DNA from: Clostridium estertheticum
Lineage (GTDB): Bacteria > Bacillota > Clostridia > Clostridiales > Clostridiaceae
Direction of reading: 5' to 3'
NCBI RefSeq assembly: GCF_026650985.1
Contig: NZ_CP086239.1
Coordinates: 2,170,001-2,234,000 of the forward strand
DNA length: 64,000 nt
Within the stretch, counting starts at the first letter, position 1; each line of letters starts with the position of its first letter. The notes beneath the pieces are model-generated. The model ran no database searches and was not told where the DNA came from. It was given only the letters and a program-made list of their open reading frames with translations. Position numbers and translations under genes: made by a program. Of the stretch, positions 16,441-24,799 are shown in pieces.

Positions 16441-17289
16441 ATGAAATTTAAAGTATTAGGTTCTGGAGGATGTACGTCAATACCTAGAGCAACATGTAGT
16501 TGTAAAGTATGTAAAGAAGCAAGGGAGAAGGGAACACCATACTCGCGTTTTGGTTGTTCATTATTTATAGAGGATATCAATTTGTTAATTGATACTCCAG
16601 AGGATATTAATATTTCACTAAATAAATTTGATGTAAAGAGTATTGATAATGTGCTTTATAGCCATTGGCATCCCGACCATACTCTAGGGATGAGAGTTTT
16701 TGAACAGATAAAAATAAATTGGTGTGAATTATCGGTTGGAATTAAAAATAAGAAACCTATAAATGTGTTTGGATTGGATTATGTAATTGAAGATATACGT
16801 TCAATAAAAAATAAATTCGGACCGTATGTTGAAAATTACGAAAAAAAATATAATTTAATAAAAATAAATGTTGTTGATAGAGAACTAAATATAAATGATA
16901 TTAAAATTACAATCATACCTGTTAGTAATAAGATTAGCTCAGTATTTGTATTTGAGCAAAAGGATAAAAAAGTTATTTATGCACCATGTAATGTAAAACC
17001 TTTTCCAGATGAAGATTTATTTAATAATGCTAATTTATTGATAATTGGAAATACAATAACTTCAGAAGTAGCAAAAGATAATTTTATTATTGATAACGAT
17101 AATGAAATGAGAAAACATTTGTTTGTTATGAATGAAATTGTTGAACTAAAAAAACAGTATAATGTCAATAAGGTTATTATCACTCATTTAGATGAGGACT
17201 GGGGATTATCATATGATGATTATTTGAAAAAAGCAAAGAATTATGACAATATAGAATTTGCGTATGATGGATTGAATATAGAAATTTAA
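16441..17289 (+). CDS. PhnP-like metallo-beta-lactamase fold hydrolase
   Basis: The 282-residue metal-dependent hydrolase begins FKVLGSGGCTSIPRATCSC with the paired cysteines (CSCKVC) seen in PhnP/PqqB-type proteins. It then has the MBL metal motif SHWHPDHTLGMRVFE and a terminal TH in VIITHLDEDWG. PhnP cleaves phosphoribosyl 1,2-cyclic phosphate, but no phn genes are nearby, so the substrate is open. The metal-binding Asp/His after strand 7 is not clear in this copy. I start it at 16441 after GGAGGGAAG. Fmt follows in 66 bases. Confidence 0.85.
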   Translation: MKFKVLGSGGCTSIPRATCSCKVCKEAREKGTPYSRFGCSLFIEDINLLIDTPEDINISLNKFDVKSIDNVLYSHWHPDHTLGMRVFEQIKINWCELSVGIKNKKPINVFGLDYVIEDIRSIKNKFGPYVENYEKKYNLIKINVVDRELNINDIKITIIPVSNKISSVFVFEQKDKKVIYAPCNVKPFPDEDLFNNANLLIIGNTITSEVAKDNFIIDNDNEMRKHLFVMNEIVELKKQYNVNKVIITHLDEDWGLSYDDYLKKAKNYDNIEFAYDGLNIEI

Positions 17290-17312
17290 TGTGTCTCAGT
17301 AGAATATTGTGT

Positions 17313-17336
17313 AACTACAAAATATATTTTGTAGTT
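17313..17336. promoter_or_regulatory. 24-bp perfect palindrome upstream of fmt-like gene
   Basis: AACTACAAAATA at 17313-17324 is followed directly by its reverse complement at 17325-17336, ending four bases before the AGGGAGG site. There is no T run, so an operator or translation-controlling hairpin is more likely than a terminator. Confidence 0.45.
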
Positions 17337-17355
17337 TCAAAGGGAGGTATCAATA

Positions 17356-18309
17356 ATGAAAATAGTTTTTATGGGAACTCCTGATTTTGCAGTTCCCTCA
17401 TTGAAGAAAATGATAGAGAAATATAATGTAAGTGCGATTGTAACACAACCTGATAAACCAAGTGGAAGAGGGAAAAAGGTAGCAATTTCACCAATCAAAG
17501 ACGTCGGACTATTGAATCAAATTCCAATTTTTCAGCCCGAAAAAATAAGAACAGACTCTGTAATTATTGATAAATTAAAAGAAATAAAACCTGATTTTAT
17601 TATTGTTGTAGCATATGGTCAAATCATAACTAAGCATATACTTGACATACCAAGACTCGGATGTATTAATCTACATGCATCTCTCCTCCCAATGTATAGG
17701 GGGTCATCACCAATAAATTGGAGTTTAATAAATGGGGAAATAACAACTGGAAATACAACTATACTAATGGATACTGGTATAGATACGGGTGATATACTTA
17801 TGAGAAGTGAGTTTGACATATCTGAATCTATGACAGCAGGAGAATTGTACGAATTATTAAAAATAAACGGTGCTGAACTGTTAGAGGAAACAATAAATGG
17901 AATTATCACAGGTAAAATTTGTGGGGTAAAACAACAGAGTGATGGAAGTTCTTATGTACAGAAGTTAAACAAGCAAATGGCAAAGATTAATTGGAATGAC
18001 AGTAGTATTAACATACATAATTTAATAAGAGGATTGAGTTCTTGGCCATATAAAAATATAAACTCATGGCCAACTGCTCATACTTATTATAAAGATATTC
18101 CAATTAAAATATTCAAATCCAAGTCATTAGAGGCAAATATTATTAAACCACCTGGTTATATCATAGATGCAAATAATGAAGGAATTACAGTCGCCACCAA
18201 TAACGGTATTCTGATTATAGAAATATTACAGTTTCCAGGGGGAAAACCTCTTGAGGTAAAAGAATTTTTAAAAGGAAATAAAATAGAAAAAGGCATTGTA
18301 TTATCATAA
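17356..18309 (+). CDS. fmt: Methionyl-tRNA formyltransferase-like protein, stand-alone
   Basis: The enzyme transfers a formyl group from 10-formyl-THF to an amine, in Fmt to initiator Met-tRNA. The 317-residue length is full for Fmt. It has MKIVFMGTPDFAVPSL, QPDKPSGRGKK, the catalytic-region signature NLHASLLPMYRGSSPINW, TGIDTGDIL and a C-terminal Fmt_C domain. AGGGAGG precedes the ATG. Housekeeping fmt normally sits with def and priA or rsmB. Here it is isolated among accessory genes between repeats, so I infer a second copy, possibly acting on another substrate such as a sugar amine or a specialised tRNA. Confidence 0.88.
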   Translation: MKIVFMGTPDFAVPSLKKMIEKYNVSAIVTQPDKPSGRGKKVAISPIKDVGLLNQIPIFQPEKIRTDSVIIDKLKEIKPDFIIVVAYGQIITKHILDIPRLGCINLHASLLPMYRGSSPINWSLINGEITTGNTTILMDTGIDTGDILMRSEFDISESMTAGELYELLKINGAELLEETINGIITGKICGVKQQSDGSSYVQKLNKQMAKINWNDSSINIHNLIRGLSSWPYKNINSWPTAHTYYKDIPIKIFKSKSLEANIIKPPGYIIDANNEGITVATNNGILIIEILQFPGGKPLEVKEFLKGNKIEKGIVLS

Positions 18310-18430
18310 TTGATTAATAGTCTATATAGGACTACAATACTTTGAAGAAAGAATTTTAAAACTGTACATTTACTTTTCTGGTCCTCAAATGGAATCTTTT
18401 ATTCAATGGGTTTTCTCACAGACAATGCTT

Positions 18431-18520
18431 CATATATTTCGTCACAAGTACCCCCATATCAAAGGATATCGGGGTACTTGCTTTTAGTTCACATTAATAT
18501 TCCGAAAGTGACTCAATGGT
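18431..18520 (+). repeat. Hairpin intergenic repeat, truncated copy R4
   Basis: CAAGTACCCC (18445-18454) pairs with GGGGTACTTG (18471-18480), with inner stem bases changed on both sides relative to R1. The second module begins GAAAGTGACTCAATGG and then breaks off. It lies after fmt and could serve as its terminator. Confidence 0.7.
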
Positions 18521-18602
18521 CGTATTCGTAAATAGGCACTAATAATAAAGTATACTCCTGCTCTGTGTATCTATTATAACTTTGTTCAAAAGTACATAAT
18601 AA

Positions 18603-20084
18603 TTAACCAATTTCTCTTTTTTTTATTTTTAATTGTATTCCAATGTTGAAAATCAAAGCGATAGTTAACAAAACTAGTGCAATTAGCATGATATTGTGAA
18701 AACCACTATACATAATCTTTTTCATAAGTGGTAATAAATTTTTAGGCAAGTCACCTGCGCTTTGGGAATCACTTAATTTATTTAACATATCAATAGAAAC
18801 TTTCCCCTTAGCTTCAGCAACCCCTTTAATTAAAGCATGATTTAGGATTACTCCATATATTGATGACATAAATGTTTGACTCAAAATACGTAAAAGGTAT
18901 GCAAATGATGTTGCAATTGGAATATCTCGCTTTTCTGCATCTTCTTGTACACTTATTTGTAAAACATTAAAACTTAAACCTAGCCCAAAACCTTCAAATA
19001 CCCCCGCTACTAATAAAATCCAAAATGGTGTAGTTACTCCAGCTAATGCCATACTTCCAAAGCAAATTAAAAAAGCTAATGTTCCAAAAGCAACCGTACG
19101 ATATTTACCCAATCGTGATTGGATAGATGGAGCAACTATAGAACCACCAAAGTTTGTAATAGCACCTGGAATTTGAGTCACACCTCCGAGTAAGGCACTT
19201 AGTCCTAGTAATCCTTGTGCCCACATTGGTACGTAGATATTAAAACCAATAAATGCCCCCCATAAAAGAGCAAATAATATAAAATCAGCTACTAATGGAC
19301 CATTTTTAAAAAGTCTATTAGGAATTATAGGATCCTCCGCCTTTTCTTCAACTTTAAATAGTACTATCAATAAAATTAAACCAACAATAATTAAGCTAAT
19401 AGTCAAGCTTAGTGAACCTGTCTCTACCATTTGAATTCCTGTTAAAAGTGTTACTAAACTAATTATCATAATACCAGCACCTAAATAATCAATTTTTTGA
19501 CTTGTAGAAATTCTTTTAGGCTCTTTAAAGAAAATTTGAATACTTAGGATTGAGATTAATGCAATTGGAACATTAATATAAAATACCCAATGCCAACTAA
19601 AGACATCGACTATCCAACCACCAATTAGAGGTCCAATAATCGCAGCTGCACTATAGCTTGCTGTAGCATACCCAATAACTTTCGCCCTCTTCCTTGAATT
19701 GGTATACAGGTCTGCATAAATGATAAACGGAATAGTGTTCATTCCACCTGCGCCTATTCCCATAATGGTTCTTGCAATCAAGAAAAAGATAATATTACTT
19801 GATAATGCTTGAAATATTGAACCAATCGCAAATAATAATGTCGCTATTTCATATGTTCTTCGGTTTCCGATACGTTCTCCTAATTTACTCCAAAGCGGAG
19901 TTGCTACTGCCATTCCCAATAAAAATACAGCTACTATCCAACCCATGTATTGAATTGCATGTAAATCATTTATGATTGATGGCAGGGCTGTATTGACGAT
20001 TGTTCCATCTAAGCCGGCCATTGCATTCGACAATAATAGCGCCAGTGTTACAATCAAAGTTCCTTTCTTACTCATATTTGACAA
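18603..20084 (-). CDS. MFS multidrug exporter, DHA2 (EmrB/QacA) family
   Basis: This is a 14-helix proton-coupled drug exporter of 493 residues. Family marks are LDGTIVNTALPSI in helix 1, the motif A loop WSKLGERIGNRRTYE, and GPLIGGWIVDVFSWHWVFYI (motif C and following). The frame starts with TTG at 20084, eight bases after GAAGG; ATG 20075 is the alternative. It is last in a minus-strand series after flavodoxin and aldo/keto reductase, and may export the substrate or product of that redox set. The substrate is unknown. Confidence 0.9.
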   Translation of the reverse strand: MSNMSKKGTLIVTLALLLSNAMAGLDGTIVNTALPSIINDLHAIQYMGWIVAVFLLGMAVATPLWSKLGERIGNRRTYEIATLLFAIGSIFQALSSNIIFFLIARTIMGIGAGGMNTIPFIIYADLYTNSRKRAKVIGYATASYSAAAIIGPLIGGWIVDVFSWHWVFYINVPIALISILSIQIFFKEPKRISTSQKIDYLGAGIMIISLVTLLTGIQMVETGSLSLTISLIIVGLILLIVLFKVEEKAEDPIIPNRLFKNGPLVADFILFALLWGAFIGFNIYVPMWAQGLLGLSALLGGVTQIPGAITNFGGSIVAPSIQSRLGKYRTVAFGTLAFLICFGSMALAGVTTPFWILLVAGVFEGFGLGLSFNVLQISVQEDAEKRDIPIATSFAYLLRILSQTFMSSIYGVILNHALIKGVAEAKGKVSIDMLNKLSDSQSAGDLPKNLLPLMKKIMYSGFHNIMLIALVLLTIALIFNIGIQLKIKKREIG

Positions 20085-20167
20085 ATTTACTACCTTCTTT
20101 ATTTTTTATGTATTTGTAGATACCCTACGTTACTATCTTTTATTCGATTTTCCTCTCTTTTTTCAAC

Positions 20168-20211
20168 ACGATAAGAGCCTATGACTGTTGTTTCATATAC
20201 TCTTATCGTTA
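20168..20211. other. Hairpin between flavodoxin and MFS genes
   Basis: ACGATAAGAG and CTCTTATCGT form a perfect 10-bp stem with a loop of about 22 bases. There is no clear T run on either strand, so it may be an attenuator or an mRNA processing or stability hairpin. Confidence 0.4.
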
Positions 20212-20234
20212 TTCATTTGGAAAATATGAAATTA

Positions 20235-20753
20235 TTATGCAATTACTTTCTTCGCCCAGGAAGCTACTTTATTCTCAGAACCAGCTGAATCTGCTCCATG
20301 CACTGCTAAACCACTTCCAAAGATTGCACCCTTACAGATTTTATTCAAATCTCTTTCGCTACTGCCAAGTCCACTTCCTTCATGTGTCATAACAGCCATA
20401 ACCTTCTTACCTGACCAATCCAAACGCTCTAACTGAGTAAACATAGCCATTGGATATGTTCCCCACCAGCATGGACCACATACAAATACATTATCATATT
20501 CATCAATGTTATCAAGATACTTCTTCAATTCGGTTCTTTCATTTACATGTAATTCATCCTTTGCTTCATCAATGCATTTATAATAATCTGCATCGTACTC
20601 CCTTACTGTTTCAATTTCAAATAAATCTCCACCAACTGCGTTTTGAATGAACTCTGCTACTATTTCCGTGTTGCCTTTTTCAATAGTCTTGATACTACCA
20701 TTCCAGTAATTCTGTCCTTTTCTTGAATAATAAATGATTAAATTTTTTACCAT
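20235..20753 (-). CDS. Flavodoxin
   Basis: The 172-residue FMN electron carrier has LIIYYSRKGQNYWNG as its phosphate-binding loop, then VFVCGPCWWGTYPMAMF and VMTHEGSGLGSSERDL, typical of the flavodoxin_4 type. I start it at 20753, which has AAAGGAGGAC; the upstream M at 20777 has none. Neighbours are aldo/keto reductases, suggesting redox chemistry in one pathway. A truncated paralogue lies at 22015. Confidence 0.9.
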   Translation of the reverse strand: MVKNLIIYYSRKGQNYWNGSIKTIEKGNTEIVAEFIQNAVGGDLFEIETVREYDADYYKCIDEAKDELHVNERTELKKYLDNIDEYDNVFVCGPCWWGTYPMAMFTQLERLDWSGKKVMAVMTHEGSGLGSSERDLNKICKGAIFGSGLAVHGADSAGSENKVASWAKKVIA

Positions 20754-20792
20754 GATTTTGTCCTCCTTTTTACTCAATACTATTTTCTTCGT

Positions 20793-20879
20793 TTAATCAT
20801 GTACTTTTAATTGTGCCAGACTAGTTGCATTTGGAATTGCAATGATTCCTTCCTGTAAATCCCAGCGTAAAATAAGGGC
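20793..20879 (-). pseudogene. Aldo/keto reductase C-terminal fragment
   Basis: The frame ALILRWDLQEGIIAIPNATS to a stop at 20793 matches the AKR segment IILRWHIQEGNVIFPKTTNP of the neighbouring intact gene. An in-frame TAA lies just upstream and nothing else of the enzyme remains. It is the remnant of a third AKR copy. Confidence 0.75.
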
Positions 20880-20898
20880 TTAATCACTAAATGATATA

Positions 20899-20937
20899 GC
20901 CACATGATGGATATTACTTCCAGCATGTGGCCTGTTT
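20899..20937 (+). terminator. Hairpin with T run, orphan
   Basis: GCCACATG and CATGTGGC form the stem, followed by CTGTTTTT on the plus strand. No plus-strand gene leads into it, so it may belong to a deleted gene or act as an insulator. Confidence 0.4.
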
Positions 20938-21016
20938 TTACACGCATGTAAAATGAATATCAATGCCCATTTTACCGCTTCTCAGAGAGGCAATTCGCTG
21001 TTTGCCTTCTTCTTTT

Positions 21017-21874
21017 TTAGTCTTCTGGCTTCCAATCTCCTAACTGAGCTTCCTGATCAGCAATGCTCATCACAAAATAACGGACACCCTTATCTAATTT
21101 TTTAATCTTATTCATTTCGACTTCTGTTAACTCAAAATCAAAGATATCAATATTGGCTTTCAAATGTTCTGGATTTGTTGTCTTAGGGAAGATAACATTT
21201 CCTTCCTGAATATGCCACCTTAAGATAATTTGTGCATTTGTTTTATTATATTTTTTGGCAAGTTCTGTAAAGACTGGCTCCTGCATAAGCCCTGTATCAC
21301 CATGTCCAAGTGGATACCAACATTCAATCACTGTTCCTGCATCTGCAATTCTTTTCTTTAATTCATTCTGTGCATAATAAGGGTGGCACTCCACCTGCAG
21401 AACTGCTGGTTTGATTGTTGCCACAGCAAATACTTCTTCTAATCTTTCTGATTCAAAATTACTAAGGCCAATACTTCTTACTTTGCCTTCTACAACTGCT
21501 TTTTCCATCGCTTTGTATGCGCCAATATAATCACCAAACTGCTGATGAAGTAAGAGAAGATCAATATAATCAGTATCCAAACGAGCTAACATCTTATCAA
21601 TTGCAACAGCTGTTGCCTCTTCTCCATATTCACTTGGCCATAATTTACTTGTAATCCATATTTCATTTCTTGGGATGCCACTTTCCTTTACTGCTGCTCC
21701 TACACCTCTTTCATTCTGATAGGCGTGAGCTGTATCAACATGACGATAGCCCACTTTAAAAGCATCTAAGCAATTCTGTTTTGTAGTCTCATCACCTGGG
21801 ACCATATAAACACCAAGTCCAAACTGTGGGATTTTAAATCCATTATTTAAAGTAATATACGTCTGATTTGTCAT
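21017..21874 (-). CDS. Aldo/keto reductase
   Basis: This is an NAD(P)H-dependent carbonyl reductase of 285 residues. The AKR signature VGYRHVDTAHAYQNERGVG includes the catalytic Asp and Tyr; the Lys is in WITSKLWPSEYG and the His in DLLLLHQQFGD. The cofactor end is VIFPKTTNPEHLKANIDIFD. AGAAGG lies before ATG 21874. The C-terminal tail KKLDKGVRYFVMSIADQEAQ is matched by a remnant just upstream at 21926. Confidence 0.93.
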   Translation of the reverse strand: MTNQTYITLNNGFKIPQFGLGVYMVPGDETTKQNCLDAFKVGYRHVDTAHAYQNERGVGAAVKESGIPRNEIWITSKLWPSEYGEEATAVAIDKMLARLDTDYIDLLLLHQQFGDYIGAYKAMEKAVVEGKVRSIGLSNFESERLEEVFAVATIKPAVLQVECHPYYAQNELKKRIADAGTVIECWYPLGHGDTGLMQEPVFTELAKKYNKTNAQIILRWHIQEGNVIFPKTTNPEHLKANIDIFDFELTEVEMNKIKKLDKGVRYFVMSIADQEAQLGDWKPED

Positions 21875-21925
21875 AATAACCTTCTTTCCTGTGCAATGCA
21901 CATATTAATTAATATTTTTTATGAT

Positions 21926-22021
21926 CTATACCTGAGCGTCAAAATCAGGTCGCTGGCTTAAAAACATTTTTTCCTGTTCTTCTTCTGGCATATCAAAATA
22001 ACTTTGATTTTTATCTATTGC
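21926..22021 (-). pseudogene. Aldo/keto reductase C-terminal remnant
   Basis: The frame AIDKNQSYFDMPEEEQEKMF to a stop at 21926 resembles the tail of the adjacent intact AKR. It has no start and joins the flavodoxin fragment at about 22025, marking a deletion junction. Confidence 0.6.
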
Positions 22022-22122
22022 ACGAATTTACCAATCTCTAAGCGCTTCATTGCTCCATTCACATAATTTTCTCCCACATGCGAAAAGTAAGCAATTAATA
22101 CTTTTTTATTTTCTAAATCCAT
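22015..22122 (-). pseudogene. Truncated flavodoxin
   Basis: With a GGAGG site intact, the frame reads MDLENKKVLIAYFSHVGENY then VNGAMKRLEIGK and a premature stop after 35 residues. It matches the first 35 residues of the flavodoxin at 20235 (YYSRKGQNYWNG). The rest of the gene was deleted. Confidence 0.75.
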
Positions 22123-22134
22123 GATTCCTCCAAA

Positions 22135-22578
22135 TTATACATTCATTTCATGTTTCTCAGAAATAAGGAATGTAGTTCTTCTCTTTTTGAGATACCATTT
22201 TCCGTCAACCTTTTTATAAATATCACTATAACGAACATCATTTACTGTCACGATTTTCTTTCCATCCACATCATTAACAAGTGTTGCCTGACAATAAGCC
22301 GTTCCAGTAGCTTCATCACCATTCAGTGTAATGATATGCTGACCATTTATGTGATAAACAGCGATACATGGGTTAATCGTTGCTGCAAATGCTTTCACAA
22401 GTTCTTCCCTGCCGATGATATTTTGTATCCCTCCATCAAATCCCATCTGAAACTCAAGCATTCCATTTTCCAGAAATAAATCTCCCTGACTCTTTGCATC
22501 CTTTTCATCTGCAAGATTTGCAAACCTATTTACCAATTCCTGTATTTCTAATTTTTCCTGTATTTCTAACATTGTCAT
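22135..22578 (-). CDS. SnoaL-like (NTF2 fold) protein
   Basis: The 147-residue protein of the SnoaL/NTF2-like superfamily has an N-terminal helix (IQELVNRFANLADEKD), then DLFLENGMLEF, YHINGQHIITLNGDEATGTA and KKVDGKWYLKKRRTTFLIS. Members are small isomerases, hydratases or binding proteins acting on polyketide-like or steroid-like substrates. AGGAGGAT precedes the ATG. It sits first in a cluster with flavodoxin and AKR remnants. The function is not deducible further. Confidence 0.8.
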   Translation of the reverse strand: MTMLEIQEKLEIQELVNRFANLADEKDAKSQGDLFLENGMLEFQMGFDGGIQNIIGREELVKAFAATINPCIAVYHINGQHIITLNGDEATGTAYCQATLVNDVDGKKIVTVNDVRYSDIYKKVDGKWYLKKRRTTFLISEKHEMNV

Positions 22579-22615
22579 AATATCCTCCTTCTGCCATATT
22601 CCATATATGACTTAA

Positions 22616-22792
22616 ACTATTATTGATTTATGTACTGAAGAGACTATGCGCTGTGTTATTGGTTCACACAAAGATGATAAACGGGAAATCACCAGAAGAT
22701 TCCTGGAAATTTCAAATGAATTCTACCAGATTCCTGCAACTATACCAATTGGAGAATTGCCTAATCCTTGGTTGTTTTCAGACTTAATCTAG
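22616..22792 (+). pseudogene. Unidentified C-terminal gene fragment
   Basis: An open plus-strand frame without start or ribosome site reads DLCTEETMRCVIGSHKDDKR, continues to ELPNPWLFSDLI and stops at 22790. It overlaps the stop of the acetyltransferase on the other strand. Its codon use looks coding. The family was not recognised; it is probably the tail of a deleted gene. Confidence 0.4.
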
Positions 22793-23347
22793 CTTTTTTA
22801 GTACTTTCGCTGGATTGCCTCCTACAACTGTATTGGGCTCTACATCTTTCACCACTACGGCTCCCCCTGCAATTACGGCATTTTCACCAATAGTCACTCC
22901 TGGTAAGATCATTGCTCGTGCACCAATCCATACGTTTTTCTTGATGTGGATGCCTTTACATATTAACGTATATCGGTCACTGAAATCATGATTAGTCGTT
23001 ACCATTGTTACCTCGGGTCCAATCTGTACATCGTCCTCAATCGTTATGCCGCCTGCCGACATACAAGTGCAGCTATGATTGATAAACACGTTTTTTCCCA
23101 GCGTCATCTGTTTTCCAAAATCAATCTGAATTGGAGATATGATGTTCGTGCCTTCCTGTAACGGTGCTTCGAGCATCTCTCCAAACAACGGCCGTAACTC
23201 ATTAAAGTCGGGCACAGTATTGTTGATTTTGAAACACAATCTCCTTGTAACATCCATGTGACTGATAGCCTCCATATATTCTTCTTCATACATACTTACG
23301 GCTTCTCCGTTTTTTAACCTTTCGAATACATCTTTTTTCTGTTCCAT
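22784..23347 (-). CDS. Maltose/galactoside O-acetyltransferase-like hexapeptide protein
   Basis: This is an acetyl-CoA-dependent sugar O-acetyltransferase of 187 residues and normal length. The N-terminal Mac domain (MEQKKDVFERLKNGEAVSMY) precedes left-handed beta-helix hexapeptide repeats: VFINHSCTCMSAGGITIEDD, catalytic-region TTNHDFSDR, IKKNVWIGARAMILPGVTIG and NAVIAGGAVVVKDV. AAAGGATAT lies upstream. It is more GC-rich than flanking DNA, like the redox genes beside it. Confidence 0.9.
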   Translation of the reverse strand: MEQKKDVFERLKNGEAVSMYEEEYMEAISHMDVTRRLCFKINNTVPDFNELRPLFGEMLEAPLQEGTNIISPIQIDFGKQMTLGKNVFINHSCTCMSAGGITIEDDVQIGPEVTMVTTNHDFSDRYTLICKGIHIKKNVWIGARAMILPGVTIGENAVIAGGAVVVKDVEPNTVVGGNPAKVLKKLD

Positions 23348-23438
23348 TTAAATTCACCCATATCCTTTCTTCTTAATTGCATCTTATTTTGATTAAATAA
23401 TAAGTATAACTTTTTCACAATTTTATATTGATTTATGT

Positions 23439-24599
23439 CTATTCAAATAATGCCCTAACATTTTTTAATTCTTGACGAATTTTAATTCCTTGTGGACAAT
23501 GACTTTCACATTTACCGCACTCTAAGCATTTATCTGCTTTTTGTGACACATCTACAAAGCCATTATAGTGAGCCTTAAGTTCTCCTTCTGTTTCTGGCGT
23601 AACAAGCATGTGATATTGATTGTAGTAAGTAAAGTTCTTAGGAATATTTACTCCTACTGGACAAGGCATACAATATTGACAACCTGTACAGTTAACTTTT
23701 GTTCTTTCTTTATACGCTTTTTTTACCGTATCCATTATTTCTAATTCTTTTTCTGTTAATGAGTTAGGTAATGCAACACTTGCAATTTTTAAGTTTTCAT
23801 CGATATGCTCCATTACATTCATACCACTAAGTACTACAGATACTTCTGGATTATTCCATACCCATCTTAACGCCCATTCAACTGGAGATTCTTTGATTTC
23901 CGCTTTATCAAAAGCATTTATAACTGCTTCTGGAAGATCTTTAATTAGCTTTCCGCCTCTAAGTGGTTCCATAATAACAACTCCCAAGCCCTTATCTGCT
24001 GCATATTTTAATCCTTCTGTTCCAGCTTGAAAATTTTCATCTAGATAATTATATTGAATTTGGCAGAATGACCAATCATAGTAATCCACTATTTCTTTAA
24101 ATACAGCTAAATCATCGTGAAATGAAAATCCTGCATATCTTATTCTTCCATCTTTAATGGCTGAATTTAAAAACTCATCTATTCCTAATTTCTTTAAATT
24201 CTCCCAAACACCTCTATTTAGAGCATGTACTAAGTAAAAATCTATTTTATCTGTTTGTAGACGTTCTAATTGTTCATTTAAATACTTGTCCATACCCTCT
24301 CTAGTCTTAATTAACCAACTAGGAAGCTTTGTAGCTAAATTAACTTTTTCTCTATAACCATCTTTCAAAGCTCTACCAACAAATGGTTCACTTTCTCCGC
24401 CTCTTTCCATTCCAGTTCCATGATAAGGATATGCAGTATCTACATAGTTTACTCCTTCATCAATTGCATGATGAATCATTTCTATTGCCTTTTCCTCATC
24501 AATCTTTGTTACATCTCCATAAATAATAGGTAATCTCATACATCCAAAACCTAAAGCTGAGACCTTTTCATTCGTCTTTCCTAATGTCCTATATAACAT
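23439..24599 (-). CDS. Aldo/keto reductase with C-terminal 4Fe-4S clusters
   Basis: The 386-residue protein has an AKR barrel (1-290) with VNYVDTAYPYHGTG (Asp, Tyr) and DFYLVHALN (His). It is followed by a ferredoxin-like tail with CTGCQYCMPCPVGVNIP and CLECGKCESHCPQGI. This is the YccK/YdhF-like iron-sulfur AKR class of anaerobes. GGGAGATGG precedes the ATG. The promoter upstream (24715-24745) has a MerR-type long spacer with a perfect dyad, so control by the nearby MerR protein is likely. Confidence 0.93.
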   Translation of the reverse strand: MLYRTLGKTNEKVSALGFGCMRLPIIYGDVTKIDEEKAIEMIHHAIDEGVNYVDTAYPYHGTGMERGGESEPFVGRALKDGYREKVNLATKLPSWLIKTREGMDKYLNEQLERLQTDKIDFYLVHALNRGVWENLKKLGIDEFLNSAIKDGRIRYAGFSFHDDLAVFKEIVDYYDWSFCQIQYNYLDENFQAGTEGLKYAADKGLGVVIMEPLRGGKLIKDLPEAVINAFDKAEIKESPVEWALRWVWNNPEVSVVLSGMNVMEHIDENLKIASVALPNSLTEKELEIMDTVKKAYKERTKVNCTGCQYCMPCPVGVNIPKNFTYYNQYHMLVTPETEGELKAHYNGFVDVSQKADKCLECGKCESHCPQGIKIRQELKNVRALFE

Positions 24600-24714
24600 C
24601 TTTCCATCTCCCTAATTTTTAAATTTAAATAGCATCGGTCGCCACCAGTTTGGATATCCCAAAAGTTCCACATTATAGGAATCCATATTTTTTACGTGAT
24701 TGGTTTCTAACTAT

Positions 24715-24745
24715 ATGCTATCACTTGGAGTGGACTCCAAGTCAA
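24715..24745 (-). promoter_or_regulatory. MerR-type promoter and operator of the iron-sulfur AKR gene
   Basis: On the minus strand TTGACT (24745-24740), a 19-base spacer and TAGCAT (24720-24715) form a promoter with the long spacer typical of MerR control. The spacer holds ACTTGGAG-4-CTCCAAGT (24723-24742), a perfect dyad like operators of AdhR-type MerR regulators. Confidence 0.75.
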
Positions 24746-24799
24746 GTAGTAATTTAAATGTTTTCTGGTTAAACGCTTTTTTTGTTATATTATTTCTTG

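Noticed and set aside
6605-18520. Integron cassette array with attC-like sites
   Set aside because: Small same-strand genes separated by hairpin repeats recall integrons, but there is no integrase gene in the window, the repeats carry promoters and terminator-like stems, and the intervals contain remnants and long spacers.
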